Assembly (NCBI GenBank): GCA_018335615.1
Contig: JAGXRS010000296.1
Location: forward strand, 1-33,000
Direction: 5' to 3'
Length of the DNA: 33,000 nucleotides
Origin: Hydrogenophaga sp.
Lineage (GTDB): Bacteria > Pseudomonadota > Gammaproteobacteria > Burkholderiales > Burkholderiaceae_C
Part shown: positions 11,213-26,088 of the stretch, piece by piece
How the letters are laid out: every line of letters starts with the position of its first letter
Position numbering within the stretch: the stretch's first letter is position 1
Made by a program: the position numbers and the translations under genes
The notes under the pieces: generated by a model
What the model was told of the DNA's origin: nothing
The model's input: only the letters and a program-made list of their open reading frames with translations
Databases searched by the model: none

Positions 11213-11247
11213 CCCCCTTGAGGGGGTCGCGCGAAGCGCGGCGGGGG
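11213..11247. repeat. Tandem GC-rich hairpins in the murA-hisG gap
   Basis: cccccTTGAggggg (11213-11226) then cgcgcGAAgcgcg (11228-11240) then a second ggggg (11243-11247) that could alternatively pair with the ccccc. Ends 3 bp from the murA stop. Confidence 0.75.
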
Positions 11248-11250
11248 TGT

Positions 11251-12531
<1,281 letters not shown>

Positions 12532-12566
12532 GAAAACGTCTTTTCAGTTGAGGGCCACGCAGGGGC

Positions 12567-12803
12567 TCATTTGCCGCCCCACTCGGAGGGCGTGTAGGTC
12601 TTCATTGACAGGGCGTGAACCTCGTCTTTCTGAATGCGGTCACCCAGCGTGTCATAGACCCGCTTGTGGCGCGCGAGGGTGCGCAGGCCCTCGAACTCGG
12701 ACGAAACCACCAAGGCGGCCCAGTGGCGGCCATCGCCCGAGACCTCCAGGTGTTCGCAAGTCAGACCGGCGGCGATGATGGCTTGGAGTTGGTCAGCAGT
12801 CAT
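12567..12803 (-). CDS. BolA/IbaG family protein
   Basis: MTADQLQAIIAAGLTCEHLEVSGDGRHWAALVVSSEFEGLRTLARHKRVYDTLGDRIQKDEVHALSMKTYTPSEW: BolA fold signature; in frame at the end of the longer computed ORF. Confidence 0.93.
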   Translation of the reverse strand: MTADQLQAIIAAGLTCEHLEVSGDGRHWAALVVSSEFEGLRTLARHKRVYDTLGDRIQKDEVHALSMKTYTPSEWGGK

Positions 12804-12871
12804 AAGCAGTTCAAATGGATGAGTGGGGTACCGTCGACAGGCATCGGCCATCGGCGGGTGAGGCCAAGGCA

Positions 12872-13627
12872 TCATCCCCGGATCTTGTAGCCAATACGCA
12901 ACAGGTGCAACGCCAGGGCGCTCACGACCGCGAGCGCGCTGCCCACGATGGCGAAGCTGAGCCAGGGTGACACATCGCTGACCCCGAAAAAGCCGTAGCG
13001 GAAACCGTCGATCATGTAGAAGAACGGGTTGAGGTGGCTGACCTGCTGCCAGAACCCCGGCAGCGAATGGATGGAGTAGAACACGCCCGAGAGGAAGGTC
13101 ATGGGCATGATGATGAAGTTCTGAAACGCGGCCATCTGGTCGAATTTTTCCGCCCACAGACCGGCAATCAGCCCCAGTGCGCCCAGCAGCGAGGCGCCCA
13201 TGAAGCCGAACACCAGAATCCACAACGGCGCCACGAAGGGCGGCTGGGCGAACCACCAGGTGGCGATCATGACGCCAGCCCCCACTGCCAGGCCGCGCAC
13301 CACCGAGGAACCCACATAGGCGACGAACCAGGCACGGTGCGACAAGGGCGTGAGCAGCAGAAACACCACGTTGCCCATGACCTTGCTCTGGATCAGCGAC
13401 GACGAGCTGTTGGCAAACGCGTTCTGCAGCACGCTCATCATCACCAGCCCGGGCAGCAGGAAGGCGGTGTAGCTCACCGAGTCGTAGACCTGCACGCGGT
13501 CCTCCAGCACGTGGCCGAAGATCATCAGGTACAGGATGGCCGTGATGACCGGCGCCGCCACGGTCTGGAAGCCGACCTTCCAGAAACGCAGCACCTCTTT
13601 GTAAAACAGCGCTTGCCAGCCGGTCAT
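12872..13627 (-). CDS. ABC-2 type transporter permease
   Basis: Six-TM hydrophobic pattern; FYKEVLRFWK, PGLVMMSVLQNAFANSSSSLIQSK, FLSGVFYSIHSLPGFWQQVSHLNPFFYMIDGFRYGF. Confidence 0.92.
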   Translation of the reverse strand: MTGWQALFYKEVLRFWKVGFQTVAAPVITAILYLMIFGHVLEDRVQVYDSVSYTAFLLPGLVMMSVLQNAFANSSSSLIQSKVMGNVVFLLLTPLSHRAWFVAYVGSSVVRGLAVGAGVMIATWWFAQPPFVAPLWILVFGFMGASLLGALGLIAGLWAEKFDQMAAFQNFIIMPMTFLSGVFYSIHSLPGFWQQVSHLNPFFYMIDGFRYGFFGVSDVSPWLSFAIVGSALAVVSALALHLLRIGYKIRG

Positions 13628-14577
13628 GCGGCCACCCCCGACATGGCCACCGGCGCCTTGACCGGCCCAGACGACTTGCCTTCCATGAGGTCGATGAACA
13701 CGTCCTCCAGATCGGGCTTGCGGATCTCGATGTCGTGCACCGCCAGCCCAGATTCGCGCACCCGTGCCAACAACCGTTCCACATCAAGCGCGTCGTGCGC
13801 GGGCAGCTGCACCACCCGTCCTGTCACGCGCGCCACGGCAGCGAGGTCGGCTGGCAGCACACCGTCGGTCTTGAAGCGCAGCACATTGGACGACGCACGG
13901 CGCAGCAGTTCGGAGGTGGACTCCAGCGCCACCACCTCACCCTGCTTGAGCATGGCCAGCCGTCCACAGAGGGCTTCGGCTTCTTCCAGGTAGTGGGTCG
14001 TCAGCAGCACCGTGCAGCCCAGGCGCTTGTTCAGGTCGGACACGAACTGCCAGAGCGTCTGGCGCAACTCCACGTCCACGCCGGCGGTGGGCTCGTCCAG
14101 CACGATCACCGGCGGCTTGTGCACCAGGGCTTGGGCGATCAGCACCCGGCGCTTCATGCCACCCGAGAGCTGTCGCATGTTGGCGCTGGCCTTGTCCGCC
14201 AGACCCAGCCCCTCGAGCAACTCATCGATCCAGGCCTGGTTGTGGCGGATGCCGAAATAGCCGGACTGGAAGCGCAACGCCTCCTGAACGCTGAAGAAAG
14301 GGTCGAAGACCAGTTCCTGGGGAACGACGCCCAGCTGGCGCCGCGCCGCCTGGTAGTCGGTCTGCACATCCTTGCCCAGCACGCGCACATGGCCACTGCT
14401 GGCGCGCGTCAGCCCCGCCAGCACGCTGATCAGCGTCGTTTTACCTGCCCCGTTGGGACCCAACAGCCCGAAAAACTCGCCGGCCTCGATGTCGAAGGAC
14501 ACGCCCTTGAGCGCGTGCAACTCACCCCGTGCCGACGGATAGGTCTTGGAAACATTCTGGAACGAGACGGCGGGCAT
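13624..14577 (-). CDS. ABC transporter ATP-binding protein (exporter type)
   Basis: Walker A GPNGAGKTT, signature LSGGMKRR, Walker B VIVLDEPTAGVD; overlaps the permease by 4 nt. Confidence 0.95.
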   Translation of the reverse strand: MPAVSFQNVSKTYPSARGELHALKGVSFDIEAGEFFGLLGPNGAGKTTLISVLAGLTRASSGHVRVLGKDVQTDYQAARRQLGVVPQELVFDPFFSVQEALRFQSGYFGIRHNQAWIDELLEGLGLADKASANMRQLSGGMKRRVLIAQALVHKPPVIVLDEPTAGVDVELRQTLWQFVSDLNKRLGCTVLLTTHYLEEAEALCGRLAMLKQGEVVALESTSELLRRASSNVLRFKTDGVLPADLAAVARVTGRVVQLPAHDALDVERLLARVRESGLAVHDIEIRKPDLEDVFIDLMEGKSSGPVKAPVAMSGVAA

Positions 14578-14636
14578 GGACAAGAGCGGTGGGCGGTGAG
14601 ATCGCCAGCCGCTGGCGGGGCGGATCGCGAAGAGGG

Positions 14637-14658
14637 AAAACCCGCTATTTTAAGCGGG
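14637..14658 (-). terminator. Rho-independent terminator downstream of mlaB
   Basis: On minus strand: CCCGCT-TAAAAT-AGCGGG followed by TTTTCCC (plus-strand arms 14641-14646 and 14653-14658). Confidence 0.7.
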
Positions 14659-14749
14659 CACCCTGCACCTGCTGCAGCCGGGACTGCGCATGACCCCGCT
14701 CATCAGTCCTCATCCGCCGCCACCTCGACGGCACCAACCGATCGGTGGA

Positions 14750-15022
14750 TCAGTCGTGGAGCAGTTCGCCCACGCCATACAGCCCCACCAACGCCTTCAG
14801 GCGGTCAGGCCAGTTCTCCACGACGAGGCGTTTACCCTGCGACTGCAGTTCTCGTCGAAGGTCGAGCAAGACGGCGATGGCCGAGGAGTCGAACTGGGCC
14901 AAGGCGCCGGCATCGAGACGCACCGCCTCCTCCGGGCTTTGCGCCAGGGCGCGGATGAGTGTGTCCCGTGACTGCGCGGCGGTCGCCAGGGTCAGCTGCG
15001 ATGGCAAGGCGGCCGTGGCCAT
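14750..15022 (-). CDS. mlaB: STAS-domain protein, MlaB-like
   Basis: LTLATAAQSRDTLIRALAQSPEEAVRLDAGALAQFDSSAIAVLLDLRRELQSQGKRLVVENWPDRLKALVGLYGV; position at the end of the mla cluster. Confidence 0.85.
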   Translation of the reverse strand: MATAALPSQLTLATAAQSRDTLIRALAQSPEEAVRLDAGALAQFDSSAIAVLLDLRRELQSQGKRLVVENWPDRLKALVGLYGVGELLHD

Positions 15023-15648
15023 CAGCTGGCCCGCGCGGTGTTGCTCTTGTTGCGCTGTGCCAGCGTGGCGATCAGGCCATCGATGCCTTTGGTGTTGATC
15101 TCCTGCGCAAACTGGGTCCGGTAGGTTTCCACCAACCAGACCCCCATCACGTTCAGGTCGTAAATCTTCCAGCCACCGTCGGCTTTTTCCAGGCGGTAAT
15201 CCAGCTGGATGGGCTCCCCACGTCCACGCACTTCGGAGCGCACCACCACCTCGGTGTCTTCCGGGCGCGAACGCATGGGGCGAAAGCTCAGGTTCTGGTC
15301 CTTCACCTCGCCCAGGGCTCCGGCGTAGGTACGCACCAACAGCGTCTTGAACTCGTCCTGCAACTGCTTCTGTTGCTCAGGCGTCGCCTGGCGCCAGTGG
15401 CGACCCACGGCGGACGCCGTCATGCGCGTGAAGTTCACACTGGGCATGATCTTGCTGTCGACCAGGGTGATGATGCGGTTCACGTCCCCCGCCTGAATGG
15501 CGGGGTCAGCCTTGACGGCCGCCATCACCTCACCCGAAATGCGCTTCACCAGCGCGTCGGGCGCTTCCTCGGCAGCGTGCGCTGGCAGCGCCAGAAACAG
15601 GGCGGTAGAAACCATCAGACCGCCGACCCAGGTGCGTCGCTTCATCAT
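15022..15648 (-). CDS. mlaC: MlaC/Ttg2D-type phospholipid-binding periplasmic protein
   Basis: Signal peptide GLMVSTALFLALPAHA; MMPSVNFTRMTASAVGRHWRQATPEQQKQLQDEFKTLLVRTYAGAL; YRLEKADGGWKIYDLNVMGVWLVETYRTQF. Confidence 0.93.
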   Translation of the reverse strand: MMKRRTWVGGLMVSTALFLALPAHAAEEAPDALVKRISGEVMAAVKADPAIQAGDVNRIITLVDSKIMPSVNFTRMTASAVGRHWRQATPEQQKQLQDEFKTLLVRTYAGALGEVKDQNLSFRPMRSRPEDTEVVVRSEVRGRGEPIQLDYRLEKADGGWKIYDLNVMGVWLVETYRTQFAQEINTKGIDGLIATLAQRNKSNTARAS

Positions 15649-15749
15649 TTGTTACCTTTCCGGGGTAAAACCCCTCACATCGGTGGGCACGCCACGGTGC
15701 ATCTGCTCTTTGGAGAGCGCGTGGATCGCGGGGTTCCGACCCGGGCGCC

Positions 15750-16493
15750 TCAATTGCTGGATTCTGTGTCGTCCCGACCATCCTTGAGCCCGATACCGAG
15801 GTCGATCAGGGCCTCGATCTGGCTCTCGCGGCGCCGCAGGTACACGTCGCGCGTGAAGCTGTAAGGATCCAGCGCGGCGCCCTCGAGCATGGAAGAGGCA
15901 CGCAGCAGATTGGCCCGGGTTTCCACCGCGCGCAAGGTGATCAGCGAATTGCGCAGCGACACATCGCCGATACCCTGGATCAAATCACCCCGCGATTCGA
16001 TACTGAAACCGGCAGCATCGCGGAACGACGAGGGCCCGAAGATGGGCAACACCAGGTAGGGGCCTGACGGAACGCCCCAGCGCCCGAGGGTCTGTCCGAA
16101 GTCCAGCCGCGTGCGCTCCAGCCCCATTTCCGAGGCCACGTCCAGCAGACCGCCCAAGCCGAACACGGTGTTGATGTTCACCCGCATGAAGTTCTCGGTG
16201 GCTTCACGGGGGCGCAACTGCAAGGTGGCGTTGATGAAGGACCAGAAGTCCCGCACGTTCTCGAAAAAATTGTGCACCCCCGTGCGGACCAGGTCGGGGG
16301 TGACATCGCGGTACACCGTCGCCACCGGGCGCAGCACCATGTCATCCACCGCGGTGTTGAATTGCGACACGTTGCGGTTGAAAGGCTCCAGCGGATCCTG
16401 GGGGTTGGCGTTGGGCCCGCTGGCGCAGCCCGTCAGAACGGCGAACCCGCCCGCCATCAACGCCCACCGAAGGGCCCCTGCTCGCTTTGCCAT
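15750..16493 (-). CDS. mlaA: MlaA/VacJ family lipoprotein
   Basis: Lipobox MAGGFAVLTGCASGP; DPLEPFNRNVSQFN; FGQTLGRWGVPSGPYLVLPIFGPSSFRDA. ATG at 16493 chosen. Confidence 0.95.
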   Translation of the reverse strand: MAKRAGALRWALMAGGFAVLTGCASGPNANPQDPLEPFNRNVSQFNTAVDDMVLRPVATVYRDVTPDLVRTGVHNFFENVRDFWSFINATLQLRPREATENFMRVNINTVFGLGGLLDVASEMGLERTRLDFGQTLGRWGVPSGPYLVLPIFGPSSFRDAAGFSIESRGDLIQGIGDVSLRNSLITLRAVETRANLLRASSMLEGAALDPYSFTRDVYLRRRESQIEALIDLGIGLKDGRDDTESSN

Positions 16494-16572
16494 GCCGATC
16501 TCCCTCGGTCGTATCACATGAACCGCTGAACTGCGGTTGACTTCGGCCCTGGATGATGCCCTGTGTGCCATC

Positions 16573-17070
16573 TCAGTCTGCGGTCGCAGCGCCTGCACCG
16601 CCTGATCCCTGCCCGGCGTCAGCGGCCCGGTTGAACAGGAACTGGCCAATGAGATTTTCCAGCACGACAGCCGACTGCGTCTGCGTGACCAGATCGCCGT
16701 CCGCGAGGTTGCGCTCATCGCCGCCCGGCTCAATGCCGATGTATTGCTCGCCCAGCAAGCCACTGGTGAGGATCTTCATGGAACTGTCCTTGGGGAAAGC
16801 GTAACGGGACTCCAGCGCGAGTTGCACATTGGCCTGGAAAGTTGTGTCATCAAATGTGATCGACTCGATGCGCCCCACGACCACACCGGCGCTGCGCACC
16901 GCTGCCTTGGGCTTGAGGCCGCCTGCGTTGTCGAAGCGCGCCGTGACGCGGTAGGTTTTCTCGAAGCTCAGACTCAGCAAGTTCGCCGACTGCAGCGCGA
17001 GAAACAGGATGGACACTGCGCCAATGAGCACGAACAGGCCCACCCAGACATCGATTTTGGAACGTTGCAT
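16573..17070 (-). CDS. mlaD: MlaD family MCE-domain protein
   Basis: MQRSKIDVWVGLFVLIGAVSILFLALQ...YRVTARFDNAGGLKPKAAVRSAGVVVGRIESI...LTSGLLGEQYIGIEPGG. Confidence 0.95.
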   Translation of the reverse strand: MQRSKIDVWVGLFVLIGAVSILFLALQSANLLSLSFEKTYRVTARFDNAGGLKPKAAVRSAGVVVGRIESITFDDTTFQANVQLALESRYAFPKDSSMKILTSGLLGEQYIGIEPGGDERNLADGDLVTQTQSAVVLENLIGQFLFNRAADAGQGSGGAGAATAD

Positions 17071-17105
17071 ATCAGCCTCCGCCGCGCTGCATGAACAGCC
17101 GGCAA

Positions 17106-17165
17106 CGCCCCGTTCGGGACGTATTGAATGAAAACAGAACGGGATGCGCCATTACCGCCCCGTTC
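17106..17165 (-). other. Possible competing hairpins in the mlaE-mlaD gap
   Basis: Direct repeat CGCCCCGTTC at 17106-17115 and 17156-17165 with one complementary GAACGGG at 17137-17143 between them. Confidence 0.5.
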
Positions 17166-17946
17166 AGATGGTGAACATCATGGCGGTCAGGATGAAGTCC
17201 AGCCCCAGCACGGTCAGCGATGCCATCACGACCGTGCGGGTGGTGGCCCGTGACACGCCCTCGGGTGTGGGATGCGACTCGTAGCCCTGCAGCAAGGCAA
17301 TGAAGGTGACGGCGATGCCGAACACCACGCTCTTGATCATGCCGTTGCCCACGTCGGCCCACACATCCACGCCGCCCTGGATCTGGCTCCAGAACGCACC
17401 CGAATCGACGCCGATCATGAGCACGCCCACGATCCAGCCGCCGATGATGCCCATGGCGCTGAACACAGCCGCCAGCAAGGGCATGGTGATCACGCCGGCC
17501 CAGAAGCGCGGCGCGAGCACACGGTCGATCGGGTCGACCGCCATCATCTCCATCACACTGATCTGCTCCCCCGCCTTCATCAGGCCGATTTCGGCGGTGA
17601 GCGAGGTACCGGCACGCCCGGCAAACAGCAAAGCCGTGACCACCGGGCCGAGTTCACGCACCAGCGACAGCGTCACCAGCAGGCCCAACGCCTCGGTGGA
17701 ACCGTAGCGCTGCAAGGTGTAGTAGCCCTGCAGGCCAAAGACAAAGCCGACGAACAGGCCCGACACGGCGATGATCGCCAGGGAGTAGTTGCCGAGGAAG
17801 TGGATCTGGTCGCGGATCAGGCCGAAGCGCCGCCAGCTGGTCCAGCTGAGGAACAGCAAGCGAAAGAAAAGCCGCGCGCCCAGGCCCAGGTTGGCCAGCA
17901 CCTCGCGTGCGGCCAGCCCCACCTGCGCGGGATGCCAGCGGTTCAT
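17164..17946 (-). CDS. mlaE: MlaE family ABC transporter permease
   Basis: RDQIHFLGNYSLAIIAVSGLFVGFVFGLQGYYTL...SLVRELGPVVTALLFAGRAGTSLTAEIGLMKAGEQISVMEMMAVDP. Confidence 0.96.
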   Translation of the reverse strand: MNRWHPAQVGLAAREVLANLGLGARLFFRLLFLSWTSWRRFGLIRDQIHFLGNYSLAIIAVSGLFVGFVFGLQGYYTLQRYGSTEALGLLVTLSLVRELGPVVTALLFAGRAGTSLTAEIGLMKAGEQISVMEMMAVDPIDRVLAPRFWAGVITMPLLAAVFSAMGIIGGWIVGVLMIGVDSGAFWSQIQGGVDVWADVGNGMIKSVVFGIAVTFIALLQGYESHPTPEGVSRATTRTVVMASLTVLGLDFILTAMMFTI

Positions 17947-18770
17947 GCGGCGCCTCCGTGTTGCGTCGGTCCAAAATCGTCGGCCACCGACGGTCCCGGG
18001 TAATGGAAGCGCACCGGCCCGTCGGGCAAGGCTTGCACATATTGCTGGATCAGCGGGTCCTGGCTGTCGCGCACGTCCTGCGGTGTGCCTTCGATCGCGA
18101 CCTTGCCGTTGGCCAGCACCACCACGTGGTCGGCGATGGCGAAGGTCTGCTCCAGCTCGTGCGAGACGATGATGCTGGTCAGGCCCAGCGTGTCGTTGAG
18201 CTGGCGGATCAGCCGGGCGGCGGTGCCCAGCGAGATCGGGTCCAGGCCCGAAAAGGGTTCGTCGTACATGACCAGTTCGGGGTCGAGCGCGATGGCCCGG
18301 GCCAGCGCCACACGCCGGGCCATGCCGCCGGACAGTTCCGCCGGCATCAGGTCGCGCGCTCCGCGCAGGCCCACCGCGTGCAGCTTCATGAGCACGATGT
18401 CGCGCACCAAGGGCTCGGGCAGGCGGGTGTGTTCGCGCAGGGGAAAGGCCACGTTGTCGAACACGCTCATGTCGGTGAACAGCGCGCCGAACTGGAACAG
18501 CATGCCCATGCGCCGACGGGCGGCGTACATGGCTTCCTGCTGCATGGTGGTGACGTCTTGCCCGTCAAACAGCAACTCGCCCCGCTGTGCCCGCACCTGT
18601 CCGCCGATCAGACGCAACAGCGTGGTCTTGCCACCACCGGAGGCACCCATGAGGGCCGTGACCTTGCCGCGCGGGACCGACAGGGAAATGTCGTCGACGA
18701 TGATGCGCTCGCCGTACCCGAAGGTGAGGTGGCGCAGTTCAACGAGAGAGGATTCGGTGGATGTGGGCAT
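17943..18770 (-). CDS. mlaF: MlaF family ABC transporter ATP-binding protein
   Basis: ALMGASGGGKTTLLRLIGG, LSGGMARRVALARAIALDPELVMYDEPFSGLDP; 4-nt overlap with mlaE. Confidence 0.96.
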   Translation of the reverse strand: MPTSTESSLVELRHLTFGYGERIIVDDISLSVPRGKVTALMGASGGGKTTLLRLIGGQVRAQRGELLFDGQDVTTMQQEAMYAARRRMGMLFQFGALFTDMSVFDNVAFPLREHTRLPEPLVRDIVLMKLHAVGLRGARDLMPAELSGGMARRVALARAIALDPELVMYDEPFSGLDPISLGTAARLIRQLNDTLGLTSIIVSHELEQTFAIADHVVVLANGKVAIEGTPQDVRDSQDPLIQQYVQALPDGPVRFHYPGPSVADDFGPTQHGGAA

Positions 18771-18776
18771 GAAAAC

Positions 18777-18807
18777 AAAAGCCGGGAGCGTGATGCCCCC
18801 GGCTTTT
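18777..18807 (-). terminator. Rho-independent terminator of gltBD, abutting the mlaF start codon
   Basis: Perfect 10-bp arms aaaagccggg (18777-18786) and cccggctttt (18798-18807), 11-nt loop; on minus strand followed by GTTTTC and then the mlaF ATG. Confidence 0.82.
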
Positions 18808-18819
18808 GAATGATACGGG

Positions 18820-18838
18820 ATTCGGGGTTAACCCGAAT
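18820..18838. repeat. 19-bp inverted repeat ATTCGGG-GTTAA-CCCGAAT
   Basis: Perfect 7-bp arms 18820-18826 and 18832-18838 between the gltD stop and the gltBD terminator. Confidence 0.7.
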
Positions 18839-18872
18839 TCTGAGCCGGTGTTACCAGGCCCGGGCGTGAAAA

Positions 18873-20339
<1,467 letters not shown>

Positions 20340-20372
20340 GATGCGTTTCCTTCGGTTCGGTTCGTGGTCGGC

Positions 20373-25148
<4,776 letters not shown>

Positions 25149-25200
25149 GGCGCTTCCTTCGTGGTTCGGGTGCATATAAAACAAAAATTCGCGGATGCGG

Positions 25201-25229
25201 AGCATAGGGCAATGCAACAAGAATGCCAA
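25201..25229 (-). promoter_or_regulatory. Candidate sigma70 promoter of gltB
   Basis: Minus strand TTGGCA (25229-25224), 17-nt spacer, TATGCT (25206-25201); about 46 nt from the -10 to a SD-preceded gltB ATG. Confidence 0.6.
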
Positions 25230-25237
25230 GCACTTTA

Positions 25238-26061
25238 ATCGGGGTCAGATTCCAATTAATCGACGACTTGAACGGGCTTCAAATAAATGGGGACAGATTA
25301 AAAACAGGTGTTCTTCCGCTTGAAGGAACGTGACTATCAGGGCTGATTGGCGGGCCGGCCAGGGCGTCCAGGAAGGACGCGGCGTGGGGTTTTCTGTTGT
25401 AGTCCGCCGACAAAGGCCGCGTCGCCCAGCGCCCAGCCGTGGAGCGCCGATGAGGTCACGGCGTCTTGTACGCCTGCTGGTAGCCCTGCACGCACCATTT
25501 CGGCGTATGAGGCCTCGCGCGCGAAGGGCGTGTTGCCCATCTCCCAGTACAGAGCGTGGGGCGCCAGGCCCCGTCGGACCTCCAGCCCGGCATAGTGCCG
25601 GTAACTGGACCAGGCATACCGCTCAGGCCCGGCCACCGTCCCGGCGCGCACCGGGTTCAGGTCGAGGTACGCCATGCAGGCCAGCAGGTAGCGCTCGCTC
25701 TGGATCAAGGTGGAGCGGTAGCGCCCTTCCCACAGGGTGCCGGTGCGGTGGTGGCGATCGTTGAAATACCGTACATAACGCCGCCCCACCGCTTGCATCA
25801 TCTGGGGCACACCCTCGGCGGTCTGCGGCGTGAGCAGGAGATGGAAGTGGTTGTCCATCAACACAAAGGCGTGCACCGCCACGTGGTGTTTGGCCGCGTT
25901 GTCGGTGATCAGGCCCAGCAGGGCCCGGCGGTCTTCGTCGTCCCGCACGATGGGTTGTCGGTTGTTGCCCCGCTGAATGACGTGGTGGCAAAAGCCGGGA
26001 ACAGTGAGGCGGGGCAAGCGAGCCATGGCATGCAAACAACAAATTGGAATCTGACCCCGAT
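25238..26061. mobile_element. RAYT-type element bounded by a perfect 20-bp inverted repeat
   Basis: Left end atcggggtcagattccaatt (25238-25257) is the exact reverse complement of aattggaatctgaccccgat (26042-26061); encloses one Y1_Tnp gene. Confidence 0.85.
25337..26026 (-). CDS. REP-associated tyrosine transposase (RAYT; Y1_Tnp family)
   Basis: MARLPRLTVPGFCHHVIQRGNNRQPIVRDDEDR...HAFVLMDNHFHLLLTP (HxH motif)...YVRYFNDRHHRTGTLWEGRYRSTLIQSERYLLACMAYLDLNPVRAG...YAWSSYRHYAG. Confidence 0.94.
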   Translation of the reverse strand: MARLPRLTVPGFCHHVIQRGNNRQPIVRDDEDRRALLGLITDNAAKHHVAVHAFVLMDNHFHLLLTPQTAEGVPQMMQAVGRRYVRYFNDRHHRTGTLWEGRYRSTLIQSERYLLACMAYLDLNPVRAGTVAGPERYAWSSYRHYAGLEVRRGLAPHALYWEMGNTPFAREASYAEMVRAGLPAGVQDAVTSSALHGWALGDAAFVGGLQQKTPRRVLPGRPGRPANQP

Positions 26062-26066
26062 AGTAA

Positions 26067-26081
26067 GCCCCATTTTGGGGC
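26067..26081 (-). terminator. Probable terminator of the 26089..26736 gene
   Basis: gcccca-ttt-tggggc perfect 6-bp stem; on minus strand followed by TTACTAT (weak U-tract). Confidence 0.5.
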
Positions 26082-26088
26082 GCTTTGG

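Noticed and set aside
12567-13787. 406-aa fused ORF (ABC permease region plus BolA)
   Set aside because: Only the last 78 codons are BolA-like; the upstream part is out of frame with the real permease gene at 12872..13627.
15662-15674. Small hairpin ggggt-aaa-acccc upstream of mlaC
   Set aside because: Five-bp stem without U-tract or conservation evidence; too weak to call.
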